From NCBI RefSeq assembly GCF_039555335.1, contig NC_092629.1:35442965-35506964 (forward strand): a stretch of DNA of 64,000 nt. Reading direction: 5' to 3'. The notes below the pieces were generated by a model that made no database searches, was not told where the DNA came from, and saw only the letters and a list, made by a program, of their open reading frames with translations. The position numbers were made by a program, and so were the translations under genes. The DNA comes from Amphiura filiformis. Taxonomy: Eukaryota; Echinodermata; Ophiuroidea; Amphilepidida; Amphiuridae. This document shows positions 21,068 to 33,546 of this stretch, in pieces. Each line of letters starts with the position of its first letter. Positions within the stretch are counted from its first letter, which is position 1.

Positions 21068-21456
21068 TAGGCATACATGTTACTACTACATATACGACAA
21101 GTATTAGGACACAAAACATAGACAGTTATCAATTATTGAATTCATAATTCATTCTTTATTTTTATTCACATATCAAGCAGATATTTCACAGAATACCCGT
21201 TTATTGGAAATGTATTGATTTCCAAAACTTTCTCACCTCTCATGCCAAAATTCATTGTATCACTTAACAATCAAAGAAACTATATGAATGAGTTAGCTGT
21301 TAATAATAAAATTGGATGAATTGCATGATGTGGCCTTAAATATTACAGGGTGTCCCACCAACCTGCAACATTTGTATTTTTAAGGTTGGAGCAGCATACT
21401 GCAATTAGTTTTACAGATTTCGCAAAAAATTATGCAGCCATTATAAATACGCCTAT
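21068..21456. other. intergenic, nothing recognised
   Basis: AT-rich with no supported feature. Confidence 0.4.
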
Positions 21457-21701
21457 ACAGTCTGTCCATACAGAAGTACAAACCAAATCTGTGGCATCGG
21501 GGGTTGGTGCTTTGCGTCACACGCACTGGTTGATAAAAAAAAAAGTGACGCGTAAAGAGTGTGGTACACTTGGCAAATACAAAACACGCAGCAGTTGGCG
21601 TGTGAAAGAAGCATTTACACATGCATTGCACTGAAATAATTATTCTCATACCTCCAGTTTCCGAGGTCTACTTACTTTGTACTTCTATGTGGACAGACTG
21701 T
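21457..21701. mobile_element. MITE with ACAGTCTGTCC ends, copy 1
   Basis: ACAGTCTGTCCATACAGAAG and the right-hand inverse CTTCTATGTGGACAGACTGT bracket a 245-bp non-coding element. A second copy is at 51664-51825. An open frame across it is an artefact. Confidence 0.8.
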
Positions 21702-22956
21702 AGCTTCAGAAATATTTATCATATTCACAATATTTCAACATAGAAAGGAGGATTGGTTACTTACTTGCATTTCAACTATACCCCATTATTCCAATGTCAT
21801 TCAATATTAACAACTCAGCAGTGTTTTTAAAAAACCCAAATTTAAAAGTTGCATTTACTTGTATTGATTTAAATTCAGCAAAGATGATGGCAGTTTTCTA
21901 TGCAACAATGCTTGCTTGCATTAAATATACCATCGATCGCTGTCATCTGCAACATTTAAATTTGGGTATTTTTCTTTGAAAACATTAAGGTCTTGTTAGT
22001 ATTGACTGACACTGAACAAATGGGGTATCAAAATGCACATAAATAAACTCCCCTTTCTATGTTAAAATATTGTGAGCTCTGAGGCTATATGCGTATTTAT
22101 AATGGCTGTGTTACGTTTTTGAAGACTTGACATGTGTATAATGCACCAAATCTGAACAAAAAAAGTTATTAAGGAAGTTAAATTTTTATATTATGGACAG
22201 AATTTTGTCAAAATCAAACACCTGACTTATTAGCAATTGCATATTTCAAATGTAAAAGACCAAAACATGAAATTTTCATTTTGGAATGCTTATATCACTG
22301 AAAATAATACAACTGCAAAATGATGTCAGATTACTATTTTTCTTCAGACATGGTGCAATATTTTTACAAGGGGAAAAATTAAAGAGACCACCCTAATATG
22401 AAGTAAAGATGTTTGACCAGAATGACAGCCTCATCCCCCAAATTTACCTTTTAGGTATCAGGAGAATGTTCATATTTTTCTCATAACCTTGGTGAAATTT
22501 TAAACCAGGAATGTGTTTCGTTCAGGCAGTATGAACAACAAGGCGAATCTCGAACCGAAGGTATTTCTCGAACCACAAGTCTCGCCTGCTTTCGCGAAAA
22601 ACACAGTAATTTGGTTGTTACCACGTTGGAAGCTGTGTGCTGTTCTATGCGCCATACGATATACATTTTTTACTTCAAGAATTCAAAATTGCTTGAGCAA
22701 TTTAACTCAAAGCTGGGATTAAGAATGTTTGGTGGATGGGACACAATTGGACCACAAACTGGCCATACACCTTTAAGTTCATATACATTTTGTCTGATTT
22801 TACTTGGGGTTTGTCCAAGTAATAATTAAAATTTACCCACACATGTGGAATTTTCCTTTACTTAAATTTAGAATTAAACTTCTGTGAGCTAAGATGTTGT
22901 CAAATTATAGGTAGTATGCATATTTTACAAAAAATATGTTGAACTTGTAAATAAAT
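21702..22956. other. intergenic, no gene recognised
   Basis: About 1.25 kb. Around 22420-22540, CAGCCTCATCCCCCAAATTT followed by TTTTCTCATAACCTTGG resembles 46995-47070, a dispersed repeat of unknown type. Confidence 0.4.
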
Positions 22957-23165
22957 GAAACTCTTACATCATACATTATACACTCTAACACTGTTCACTC
23001 TAACAAGGCAGTGTATATTTGAAACTTTTATATCATACATTCCATATACACTCTAACAAGGCAGTGTATATTTGAAACTTTTATATCATACATTCCATAT
23101 ACACTCTAACAAGGCATTGTATAAATGAAACTCTTATATCATACATTCCATACACTCTAACAAGG
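22957..23165 (+). repeat. 53-bp tandem repeat, about 4 copies
   Basis: GAAACT-TTATATCATACATTCC starts at 22957, 23021, 23074 and 23127 (steps of 64, 53 and 53). Each unit ends CACTCTAACAAGGCAGTGTA. Confidence 0.9.
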
Positions 23166-23254
23166 CATAATACAAGCTGCACTTCGCATATCATGTGACA
23201 TGACTTCAGCCAATTAGATCAAAGTCTGCAAATAATGAAATTGAGATATTTCAT

Positions 23255-23570
23255 TTTGTCCCTATTAGGTGCTCCCTCTAATAAATGCCCCCAATCGTTT
23301 CTTTTCAACCAAAATGTTTGAAAAAATCCTGAAATGTCCATGCTATCTTGTACAAGTAAGCTTACCACTGTCCACACCCGACTGGTAATTGCCGAAAATG
23401 ACATCGCAAACCAGAAGTCATTGTTCCTAAGTTCACAGTTCGACATGATTTTTTAAGCTTACCTTACAATTTTTTCAGGAATTATTGTTGTAAAAAAAAC
23501 CTCTAATAAACGCCCCATCCTTTTGGAAAATACAACGCCCCTGGCGCGTTTAATAGAGACAATACAGTAC
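23255..23570. mobile_element. MITE with CCGTATTT-type ends, diverged copy 3
   Basis: The interior aligns with 3193-3545 (ATGCCCCCAATCG, CAACCAAAATGTTTGAAAAA, CATGCTATCTTGTACAAGTA), but both ends have drifted. Confidence 0.65.
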
Positions 23571-24065
23571 AGACAAATAAGGAACTAGAAATATAAGAAA
23601 ATTAACATACAGGCATGAGAATGACTTTTTGAAAACTGTCTGAAAAAGTGTGTGAATTCTGCAAGGTCCAAAACAGGCTGAAAAAAAAAAAAAAAAAAAA
23701 GCGTAAATTTGGACAACAAAACTGCTTGAATTCAGGCAAAAGCCTGACAATTTTCATGCCTGATGAACATAAAACTTTGAAAATCAATTATGCCAGATAT
23801 AATATTATTGGGATTTCAAATCAGTAAGCATACATGTAGGTACTGAGGAAGTTACAAATGATAATAACTCAATTTTCAAACATGTCTGACTTTGGTCTGA
23901 TTGGATTAAATCATGTCACACAATTCTATTGATTACTCTCACACTATACATAAGACTTAGCCCTCTAACAATCTTGCAACTATTTCCCATATTTTCTATA
24001 AATTCATAATTTTTTAATAGATTCTTATATACACTATGTGCTCTACAAGGTATTATCTTCAAATA
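23571..24065. other. intergenic; 20-bp A-run
   Basis: A poly-A run at 23681-23700. Otherwise nothing recognised. Confidence 0.4.
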
Positions 24066-24248
24066 TTGGGCTATTCCTGTTGAAATCCATACACCCCCAT
24101 GTAAGACACAGGATGGCCTTAATCTTCCACACAGGTATTACAGTGTGAATTTCAAATGGGGTTATCTGAATTTAAAATCTACCACACCTCTGTGGAGATT
24201 TAAGTAATTTCTTCCACGGGGGTGTATGGATTTCAACTGGAACAGCCC
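24066..24248. mobile_element. Palindromic family P copy
   Basis: Starts ATTGGGCTATTCCTGTTGAA and ends TATGGATTTCAACTGGAACA. The centre reads GAATTTCAAATGGGGTTATC. It is followed by a short (CT)n run. Confidence 0.85.
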
Positions 24249-24259
24249 TGTACTCTCTC

Positions 24260-25030
24260 TCTCTCTTTTTCTTGGTAACTGAAAATTGCACTGTTGCTTT
24301 TATCAATAAATCATAAACTCTAGTAATAGAATATCTACAAACTCAAGAGGTGGCAATATTAATGTATGCAACACCACAGTACTACATTGACTGCTTGGTG
24401 CAAAAACCTGTTAACTGCATTTTCAAATCGGGCACTTGTACACATCCAAAATGGAGTCTATTTCACTTTACCTTGTTATTTATTTCTGCTTAAAATGGGC
24501 AGAACCCCTTCCTGACACTAACCCATTTAAATATGCACTTAACATGTTTGTGCTCCCACCAGCCAAAATGTACAAGTGCTACTTTGCACTTAAATATGGC
24601 ATAGTTTTCATTTTGTGTGATTTCAAAAAATACAGAGAAATGAAATTAATTCTTTCATTACTTACTCTACCAGCTGGACAAATAAGGAGGTAATATAAAC
24701 ATGTTTTTTTTAAAAGTCATTCAGCATGTGCAACCACATAATCTTTTTAGTATGTCCCATAATGCAATTTGCTATAGTTGGTCAAAGATATCAGACCAGA
24801 GAGAACAGACTCTCAATTACCGCATGCGTAAATCCCCCATATTGGCTGGTCACACATGGAGGCCAAAATTGCTTCTGCCATTTACCAGCAACAAACAATA
24901 ATTTGTGCCTTGAGTATTACACTTAGTGCACATTATCAGCACAATGCATGTATGTAGAATGCAAACATGCATGCACTTTAAATAAAAAATTGCCGGGCAT
25001 ATAGCAAAATATTCTGGAGGTACACTATTT
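24260..25030. other. intergenic, nothing recognised
   Basis: Overlapping frames of 66-85 codons show no family resemblance. Confidence 0.4.
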
Positions 25031-25262
25031 TGCCCTCCATGAGTGACATACAAACGTGGTGGAGTCAATACTTCTTGGGTCTAATATCATTGCCCTCCAT
25101 AAGTGACACACAAACACAGTGGAGTCGAAACTCCTTGTGTCTTTGCCCTCCATGAGCAACACACAAACATGATGGAGTCGATACTCCTTGGGTCCAATGT
25201 CTTTGCCCTCCACACACAAACATGGCAGAGTCTGTTCTCTTGGGTCCACACACTTTGGATGT
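25031..25262 (+). repeat. 60-bp tandem repeat, 4 copies
   Basis: TGCCCTCCATGAGTGACATA-type units begin at 25031, 25091, 25144 and 25204 and each contains GGAGTCRAWACTCCTTGGGT. The several open frames here follow from the repeat. Confidence 0.9.
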
Positions 25263-25931
25263 GGTATACTCACAGACTACTACAGACCATGTATCAACAG
25301 TCAAAGTCCCCGTGCATTGTATGCTGTGAATTCTCGCATATTCATGAGAGCCAATCTTGCAGTGTCTAAAAATCGTGCCAGCGTTGTGTGCCTTCCAGCG
25401 TATACAAGTTAGAACATTGCGTGCCTTCGCGATTGACTGTAAAAATACGCAGTAAGTGCGTAACAGTTTTGCCTGTTGCATTTCATGGAACAATCGGCCC
25501 TCATTAGCCGGTGATGCTGAGATTTTGACTGCTTGTACACGGTCTGTTATCTTTTTCGTCCATGGGTATACTATATGACACAAACAAATGTGATGTTATC
25601 TTCAACATATCTGTGATACACATTAACATTTTAAATACACCGAGGTATGTGAGTGGAATTTTAAGCAGTAAACAAAATAGAAAGCAATCAGCTAAGCCTT
25701 GCCTGAAAAATATAATTTTTTCACATAATATTATGATATAAATGCATGCATGTTACCATATAGACTCATGAAGTTGTAATGACCAAACACTCATTAGAAT
25801 GTGTGGGGGTGCGTTGGTATTGCTATACATCCGAGGACTTAAACTTGAAAGCACACTGGTTTTCCAAGGAGCTTTCACATAATGTGCTAACAAGAAACCT
25901 CTAGTGTAACATAATGTTGGGGGAGGCATGG
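25263..25931. other. intergenic, nothing recognised
   Basis: A minus-strand frame extends through here, but most of it continues into the 60-bp repeat and it has no domain. Confidence 0.4.
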
Positions 25932-26086
25932 CATATCGTCAGCCTGCTACGCTAATTGCCTAGGTCATTTCAAAAGAGATGTATTCCACAAGTTAATGCG
26001 GCTAAAAATTTGATTAATTATGGGTTTATTACTCAGAAAATCAAAATTGCAAATGAGAAACATAGCGTAGCAGGCTGACGATATCC
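25932..26086. mobile_element. Small MITE with ATATCGTCAGCCTGCTACGC ends
   Basis: ATATCGTCAGCCTGCTACGC at 25933 is perfectly mirrored by GCGTAGCAGGCTGACGATAT ending at 26084. About 155 bp. Confidence 0.8.
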
Positions 26087-27053
26087 TCTATCGTTCACAC
26101 ACAAATACCATCTTCCAAGGATCAGTGAACACACACCGTTATTCTGAGGTTATTTTTGATAACGCATCACCTTTTTGAGGATTTGAATTCCTAGTTAAGC
26201 AGTGGTAAAATGGTGCGTATAACATGTGTTGGCCAACAAATGAGGACACACACCGTGGACCTCTCTGCAATTGAAACTTGACGTCTGCAGTTGACATCCG
26301 TGTGTTGAGGGCAAAATAACAGAATCAACTGCTGCAATAATAATATGGATGTATGTCACACTGTGTGTCCCAACCTTATGGAATAAGCCATATTAAGACA
26401 CTTTTTTTCTCACATAACTTTTATCTGTGTCCAACTTTTGGATCAAAATCATTCAAACACATGAAAAAATAAACGGAATTTTTAGCAATTAAACTACACT
26501 CTGTACAATAACAAAATAATATAGGCCTACACACTTAGGTATTATGGAATGCAAATTAAGCAGATCTATCTGATCTGCTGAAATCAATTGTACATTAAAA
26601 AATGGATATAGGTACAGGCCTTCACCTTTTCCACTCCAATATTTAGAATATACTTATTGTGAATGCCTGGCTTGACACATTAAATCACACATAAATTAGC
26701 AACACAGGTCGACGTAACTTCATTTTTCATTTTCACTTTCTGCCAATCAAGAGGTAACAAATAATAGATAAATAAACTGAGGACTTTGGAAAGACTAATT
26801 TCCACTAAAGCATCTGTACATGTTGTGAAAATACTGAATAAATTATATGGCATATTGTAGTCTAGTTCAAAGTCTTGAACCTTCGATGTTATAAATTCTT
26901 CCACTTTGACTCTATGAGAGTCTATCATGAATTTCAAATAAGAGGGGCAAGAGGCTTTATTATGCAGATGACGTCACAAGGTATTGTCCCACTAATAAAC
27001 AGAGCCGGGCATTCATCTGTATTGTGCAACTACTTGCGCCTCAACTTAACCTT
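26087..27053. other. intergenic, nothing recognised
   Basis: About 970 bp, AT-rich. Confidence 0.4.
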
Positions 27054-27600
27054 ATATGTGTACATCTGTATCAAAAGGATGCACTTGTCGGCTGCTACAT
27101 GTGCCCGTCTCTTTCTACGCAAGGCCAAAAAAAAAAAGGTTTGTCTCAAAGCTTGCGCATAATTTGACAAAAAAGAAATGCAGAAATTTTTTTTTTCAAA
27201 TAGTTTTTTTCCAGAAAAATTAAAGTCAGAAAATACTGTAAAAAAACTCGGGAATAAAAAAAAAACAAACAAAAAATCACATTTCGCATTTGTTTTCAAA
27301 CCACTCGTGAGCTTTGAGACAAACCCTTTTTTTTTTGGCCTAATAGCTACAATGTAGAAATAGAAACCAAACTCATCTCAAGTGGAGGTGATTTAAAATC
27401 ATCCCTGTGTCACATGGTTTAGGAATACAGAGAACATTTATAAACCATGTGACTTGGGAATGATTTGAAGTGACCTTCACTTGAGACAAGTCTGGTATAA
27501 AAAGAGACACATGTAGCAGCCAACAAGTGCATCCTTCTGACAAGTGCATCTTTTTGACAAGTGCATCCTTTTGATAAGTGCATCCTTTTCATATGACTAT
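27054..27600. mobile_element. Fold-back MITE with TGTACATCYRTATCAAAA ends, copy 2, interrupted
   Basis: Left arm TGTGTACATCTGTATCAAAA then GTCGGCTGCTACATGTG. Right arm CACATGTAGCAGCCAACAAG then repeated GTGCATCCTTTTGA units (four in a row). The element is split by a nested insertion at 27123-27340. Confidence 0.75.
27123..27340. mobile_element. Nested MITE with GGCCAAAAAA ends
   Basis: GGCCAAAAAAAAAA then GGTTTGTCTCAAAGCT on the left is mirrored by AGCTTTGAGACAAACCC then TTTTTTTTTTGGCC on the right. It interrupts the fold-back MITE whose sequence resumes at TAATAGCTA. Confidence 0.78.
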
Positions 27601-28001
27601 CATATGCCTATGTGTTGGCACTGGATATTCAAAAATGACTACATTGCTATATATAGGCAACAATTATTACAATTGGAAGACTTCAAATTGATGCATAATT
27701 AGGCATTATTTCTGTAATGATAGTAAAAGATCATTTAACCACAACAAAATAGTAATCATAGTAACACATTTGTCACCATGGCAACATACATGCTATCAGC
27801 AACATACATGTAGCAAGGGTTATATAAAGCATTATTTGTGGTATTATTCAAGGTGTGGTTTGAGTCAGATTTAACACAGATATAATGCTTTGTGTCAAAG
27901 TGTATAATTAGTCTTGGTTCCTTCTTATTAAACAGGAGTAAATCATCTGTTTAAGTTCCTAAACCTAATCCAATATATCTCCACTTAAATGCAGAGTGTT
28001 C
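27601..28001. other. intergenic, nothing recognised
   Basis: About 400 bp, AT-rich, no supported feature. Confidence 0.4.
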
Positions 28002-28005
28002 TTAA

Positions 28006-28239
28006 TGCTCTGCGTGCTAGCCATGCGCTTCAACGGAAAAAGTTTTGAAATATTTTCTCAAAATATTAAGAGCTATCTTAAGAACTACTGAACCAATACT
28101 AGGCTTTGTTGTACTCATTTTAATGCAATTTTCATGCTGATTCCAAATACGGTCATGAAAATTGACATTTCTGAAATTTTTGAATTTTTAAAAATGTTTT
28201 GAAACATGTCGTCTGCAGTCAACAGCCGCGTGAAAAGAA
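28006..28239 (+). mobile_element. TTAA-type dispersed repeat, 'TGCTCTGC' family, copy 1
   Basis: Preceded by TTAA at 28002-28005. The right TTAA has drifted to TTGA. The body is close to 35313-35553 (GAACTACTGAACCAATACTA, CATGTCGTCTGCAGTC) and to the inverted fragment at 49092-49278. Confidence 0.7.
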
Positions 28240-28284
28240 TTGAACAAACAGGACTTATCATGGCTTTATAAGGTTAGATGACAA

Positions 28285-28468
28285 TTGACCTTTTCTGTAA
28301 ATCTCATCATTCCTTGCGTTAGATCCTAGATGTCATCATTTGATGTCACGCTGACTTCCAAAGTCCAGTAGCGATGTTCCCTAAAAAATGTGCGCATAGC
28401 CGTGACATCAAATGACGACATCTGGGGTCTAACTGCAATGAATTATGGGATTTACCTAAAAGTTCAAT
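28285..28468. mobile_element. Palindromic MITE, TTGACCTTTTC ends, copy 2
   Basis: Aligns with 3884-4080. The inner arms TAGATGTCATCATTTGATGT and CATCAAATGACGACATCT are retained. Confidence 0.75.
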
Positions 28469-28573
28469 CTGTTGAGGTGCCCTGTAATTTGGTCCTGTAG
28501 TGCGTCTGCAATGCATCACACTGATAAAAGTGGACATTTATTGGACCAAGGGTGGTTTTCAATACTAATTTTG

Positions 28574-28683
28574 ACACACTGGGCGATTCCAATTGAAATC
28601 AATACACCCCTATGGAACAACATGACCTTAATCCCTCAAACAGGGAGTGTAGATTTCAAATGGGGTTGCCTGAATGGGTGACT
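28574..28683. mobile_element. Palindromic family P, left half only
   Basis: Starts ACTGGGCGATTCCAATTGAA, passes AATACACCCCTATGGAACAA, and stops at the GGGTTGCCTGAATGGGTGAC centre. Confidence 0.75.
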
Positions 28684-28879
28684 CTAACAATATAATGTAT
28701 GATACAAGTCGCAACACTCAACAAGTTGCTAAATTCATTCTTTTAATACACAATATGAAAATATACTTTATAATATTTGTGAGTTGTAAGCTAGAGAAGA
28801 ATGAACAAGAAATGTGTCTTACACACTATTTTAGTCTATACATTGGTGTGTTGTAACAGGAAATATGTATGTTCCTTAA

Positions 28880-29548
28880 GGGGTGGGGTATGAACCTTTG
28901 GACAGTATATATTGTGGGACATTAGAGCACATCAGGCATATCGAATTGCATTCTGAATACTGAAGAATGTCCTTCTGATATCAAATAATTTTGATTTTTT
29001 GAAATTAGCAATGTAATACACATTTTATGGCAAATGATTAAAAATTGATATTTAATAGTATTCTAAGTAAATTTTATAAATCTGATGATTTATACTTAAA
29101 GTGTATGTAGGTGGGATGAAAAGCCGACGATCAATTGAAAATTTTGCCTTTTGTATTGAAGATATGGATTTTTTTCCCAAAACACACAAAAAAAATTAGG
29201 TCATTTTGGGAAAAAAATCCATATCTTCTTTATGAAAGGTCAAAATTTTACAATTGATCGCCTGCTTTTCCCCAGCTTCATACCAGGCATGAGACTACAT
29301 ACTGAAAATCTTTGAAATTGGGCATATATTAAATAAAGTTAAGATTTATAAAAAAAACTTTACTGAGGACTGTTATATATCAAAAAAAATGTGAAAAATA
29401 TCAAATTTTAATATTTTGTCATAAAATTTGTATGATATCGTGAATTTCAAAAAATAAGACATTCTTCGTATTCAGAATGCAATTCGATATGTCTGATGTG
29501 CTCTCATGTCCCACAAAAAATACTGTCGAAACGCTCATTCCAGATCCC
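28880..29548. mobile_element. TTAA-flanked 669-bp palindromic MITE, copy 2
   Basis: Flanked by TTAA at 28876-28879 and 29549-29552. Arms and centre match 9237-9899, including GCCGACGATCAATTGAAAAT and the TTTTTTTCCCAAAA centre. Confidence 0.88.
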
Positions 29549-29552
29549 TTAA

Positions 29553-31089
29553 GACCAACAAGTGTGGAGAACATAACATTAAACAAATCACAAAAAATGC
29601 CCTTCCTGTTGGAGACTGCAAATCAACATTTTTGCAATCAAGTTTCAAACCGATAGTAAAAAGAAGCTCAATTACTGTATAGCTGGACATTTTTGCAGGG
29701 GTTTAATTTTTGTGCTGCATGGTCACACAGGCAAATTTTCAACCCATGAAGTGCAACTAATAGTTTGAATAGATCTGCATATCTTTCAATCCAACAGGTT
29801 GCCTTTTCAACAATTTTGGGCAATGAGATATCAACATGTGCAAAACATAATTGGGTTTCTTTTTGCCATCTCATTTTGACGGCTGTGTGTATAGTCTTCC
29901 AAAAAAATTGGGTGGGCATGCACAGTACTCATTTTTGTGATTTGTTTATGCTACTCATTCACATAACACTATAGACAACATAATGACGATAGTTTTATTT
30001 ATAATTCAATAGACTACTGGAATGTATATTGATATAAAATTTGTTTTGTAATCTGAGAGATTATAACGATCTAGAAACTCGATGTATTGTGTGATACAAC
30101 TTTAAAGGCAAAAAAATCATGATTAATATTTGGTACGTGTTTGGCAGCTACACTTTACTGTACCATGGGTGCACATGGCAATTCCATTTGAAAGTCACAC
30201 ACCCCCTGTGGACAATTTTAGAATTCAAACCAAATTTAACAGTTTAAATTATTCCAGATCCAGCCATTTTCAATTATAAAAAATGTGGTAAAGGGGCAGA
30301 AGATTTTGAAATTTTTACACGAAATTGTCCAATTTTAGGCAAATTTGATTTGATAAATTTCAACTAGAATTTAACATATTCCCCATAAGGTGCAACTAGC
30401 ATTGAGATGGTAGTGCAATCTTTCCACAGGGGTGTTGATTTTAAATGGAAGAGCTCATTTCACTAAGAGTTACGACAAGTCCTTAACCCATATCATATGT
30501 CACAAACTCCTCCATAACTCTACTATAGGATTATTACCGTAATATACCATTTTTCAGACTGACGTGGCCTCAACATGTTGACATCACTGCCACATGAGGG
30601 TGCAAAATGGTAGGCCTATATATGTGATGCGATCATGCAAAATCAGTCGGAACTCAGAAATATTGATTTTGAGATATAGCCAAACAAAGGAAATATTTCC
30701 TGTTGTTTTGTAAACTGTTTAATTGCTCCCATCTTTGGAACTGGTTGTTCAATTCCAATAGAGTTTTCTGCAAAATGCGGCTTTCTAAATGCTTTTTACT
30801 ATCTTATAAGAAACTGAAAATTTAATATTTCCGAGTTCCGACTGATTTTGCTTGATTGCAGCACATATGTTAGAGTTATGATGGGTTTGAACTATGATGG
30901 GTTAAAACAACTTATTAAGATACAATAATAAAGATGTATTGTAACTCTTTGTGAAGTTGACCCAAATATCATAGGTAGACTCATAAATTATGACAAAAAT
31001 GCAATTATTTTACAAGTTTCAAGGTTTTGCAGAGAAAGGCAAATCATCCCGGTCTGCGCACTCTGTGTATTCATGGGTATGTATGCTTA
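29553..31089. other. intergenic; weak family P fragments near 30180 and 30390
   Basis: Scattered phrases such as TTGAAAGTCACACACCCCCTG and CACAGGGGTGTTGATTTTAAA are decayed family P arms. The pair TTCCGAGTTCCGACTGATTT (30831) and TCAGTCGGAACTCAGAAATA (30641) is an inverted repeat of about 210 bp span. Confidence 0.45.
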
Positions 31090-31518
31090 GGCAAAAAAAC
31101 AAAACATGTTTGTTTCCTGTAGCAGGTCAAAAAATTCAAATGCGAAATGTGTTTTTTTATTTTTATTTTTTTTTATCATCCATGTCTTCAAAATTACAAA
31201 AAAATACCTTTTTTGCTGCAAAAAGGAATGGGAAGTTACAGTGGGTCTCTCCGACACACATACAAAAAAAAAATCACATTTCTTCATATTCAAGAATATT
31301 TATGACCCCCTTTCAACATGCAGTAGTTTTTCACTATGCTTGTTTGTTGTGTAATGTGTAAATGTTTACTCCAGTAGTGTTTTATATTATTATTTTTGCG
31401 ATTTTCCGGGTTTTTCTTCTTTTTTTCTTTGTAAGTGAAAAAAAAAAATTCAAATGCGCACAATAAGACGTCAAAAACGAAATGCACACGCTACAGGAAA
31501 CAAACTTTTTTTTTGGCC
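31090..31518. mobile_element. MITE with GGC(C)AAAAAA ends and TTTGTTTCCTGTAGC subterminal repeats
   Basis: The left end GGCAAAAAAAC then TTTGTTTCCTGTAGC is mirrored by GCTACAGGAAACAAAC then TTTTTTTTTGGCC at the right. End design resembles the nested element at 27123-27340, but the interior differs. Several lysine/phenylalanine-rich open frames here are by-products of A/T runs. Confidence 0.72.
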
Positions 31519-32653
31519 TTAATACAAAATTTGTGAATTATACCTGTTACAGTAGCTTATGTGAATTTTGTGAATTTTAACTATAAGCTGAAACACCAAG
31601 TATATATATGATGCATAAAATTATCATATATTTTATATAACAATTTTTGTTTCAATGTTTTTGACAAAGAGGAGCATCTCAACAATCTTGCATTTTTAGC
31701 AGAAAAGAGGACAATGTTGAAAATGATGTTAACCCCCTGGACATTACTGGTCATTTAACAGCATTTCTGATTGGTTGATATTGTCAAACTTGCATTTGCA
31801 GATGATCTTATTAATATCCTCCTTGATTGGTTCGAAATTGGACACAATATTTGTTTTGGCCAATCGGCAGGTAGTTCTCATGGGGTTAAAATGGAATATG
31901 AATGAGCATACATCTCTGCAAATACGTGGAGTGCGGGTACCAGGAATTCAACATTTATGTCCATTATACAATAACACCATCTTTGCAATACAATTCTCAT
32001 ACATGTAGCTGCAATATAATAAATATCAGTTTCAACATTTGATATCAGATCCAAGTCATTTGGGATTGTTCCTATCCATGTACAGTGTTAGCAGATTCCA
32101 GGGTTCTGGGGTCCATGACTCTTCCATTTTTGTCGGTAATAAATGGGTTCAACAATGCATAATTTCTATGCTTCTGTAACAGAAACCGACCGTATCTCCT
32201 TCTTGGTTGTGCGAGGTCACACTCGCTTTGGGGAACAGTTTTATCCCTATACACACATCTGTATCATCTTGTGGGCTAGCTGTATCAGCATAGTTCATCC
32301 TGACCTTTTACTTTGAGGAAACAAGAAATTTCAGCATTAACACTGAAACGGACAAGATATCAGAATCCTTTTTTTTCTCTGAAAGATCCACTTCCTGGCC
32401 CAATGTTCATATTCCTAGAAACAAGGAACATTTTCCTGATTATAAATATCATCCATCCCAGCTATGTGGTTCCTGAACGCTTACTCGACCCGATCTCATT
32501 CTTTCTACTTTTTTTTATGCGCTAAAGCCATGCGTAGGTTTTGTTTATGTTCTTCAGTTCTTCTTGACCCCTTCCCTTCACCCTTCCGTCCACTTTGTCC
32601 GCTACCACGACTACGGTTTGACCCCTGACCCAAGCTGCGGTAGCTACTCTGGC
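31519..32653. other. 3' flank of SSX2IP, probable 3' UTR at the right end
   Basis: On the minus strand this lies downstream of the last SSX2IP exon. The part next to 32654 remains open in a second frame (see the C-terminus finding). Otherwise nothing recognised. Confidence 0.4.
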
Positions 32654-32771
32654 TTATGCAACTTCTGCCGCTTGTGGGCGTGGTGTGGTGGCGCCAGAGT
32701 GTGGCGGGCTGTCCAATCCGGAGTGGTCTGTGTCAGAGTGAAAGCTTGGGGCATGCAGGCTTTCTCTTGAT
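32654..32771 (-). CDS. SSX2IP/ADIP last coding exon
   Basis: The acceptor TTATCCTGCAG (AG at 32773-32772) is followed by ATCAAGAGAAAGCC. The first base completes a Ser codon with the TC left by the previous exon, so intron phase agrees. It reads SSRESLHAPSFHSDTDHSG and reaches TAA at 32654-32656. A frame shifted by one base stays open much further (to TAG near 32510) with a Ser/Gly/Arg-rich, basic tail, so the true C-terminus may have been cut by a single-base change around 32680-32700. The C-terminal tails of this family diverge, so conservation cannot decide. Confidence 0.7.
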
Positions 32772-33546
32772 CTGCAGGATAAGATCATTTGAAGAAAATA
32801 AAAATATGAAATTTATTTACAAATTCAATATATAAGGCAAAACAAGCATGCAATAAAGTGTGTGCAAAACACGCCCAGGCATAAAAATGTTTTAGCTTAG
32901 TTATCAAGCCAATATTCTGTCAAATTGTTTTTCAGATTCCATTGAATCACAGAATGCGAGCACACACAGTTACTTTTAAGCAACACTCTTCTCATATTTG
33001 TCCCATTTTGTTTCGCTTGCCCAAGATAGCAATAGTTGGAGAAAGCTAGTAGTCGCCTACTCCGCAGTCGACTGATGATGATGATGAAGTGCATCCATTT
33101 TCCAATTTTCAATTGACTTTGCAATATATGCACTTCCCAACAGCAATTGAATTAGCCCATATATTGGCCGAGGAACTTTACCTGTTTGCCTCACCCAACC
33201 AAAGTGTAAGGGGGGAGCTGTTAGGGGGTAATTACAAGCTAAAAGGAGCTGCCCTACAGACTTCACCCTTGTTGAAGCCAACTGATTCGTAGTGGCAGTG
33301 CAATGAATTGTTCTAAATGTGCTAGTCCTTATGGTGAAGTGTGTGCTAAATCACCAACATTTATTATTATATGTAGCATTTTGTATTTTACAAAATGTAT
33401 TGCATTAAATTGTCCACAGGGAGAGGGCGCATATTAGGGAAAGAATCTTTGTCATGTTGGCGCCCACTTCTTCACTTAATATTATTACCAGGTCAGTTTC
33501 TCTGTATAAATTGTTTACTTTGAATATTGTTGATAAAGAAACTTAC

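Noticed and set aside
25065-25583. 172-codon minus-strand frame
   Set aside because: Much of it is translation of the 60-bp tandem repeat (recurring VCHLWRA-like phrases).
30990-31361. Overlapping frames of 68-123 codons on both strands
   Set aside because: Created by A/T runs inside the GGCCAAAAAA-ended MITE.
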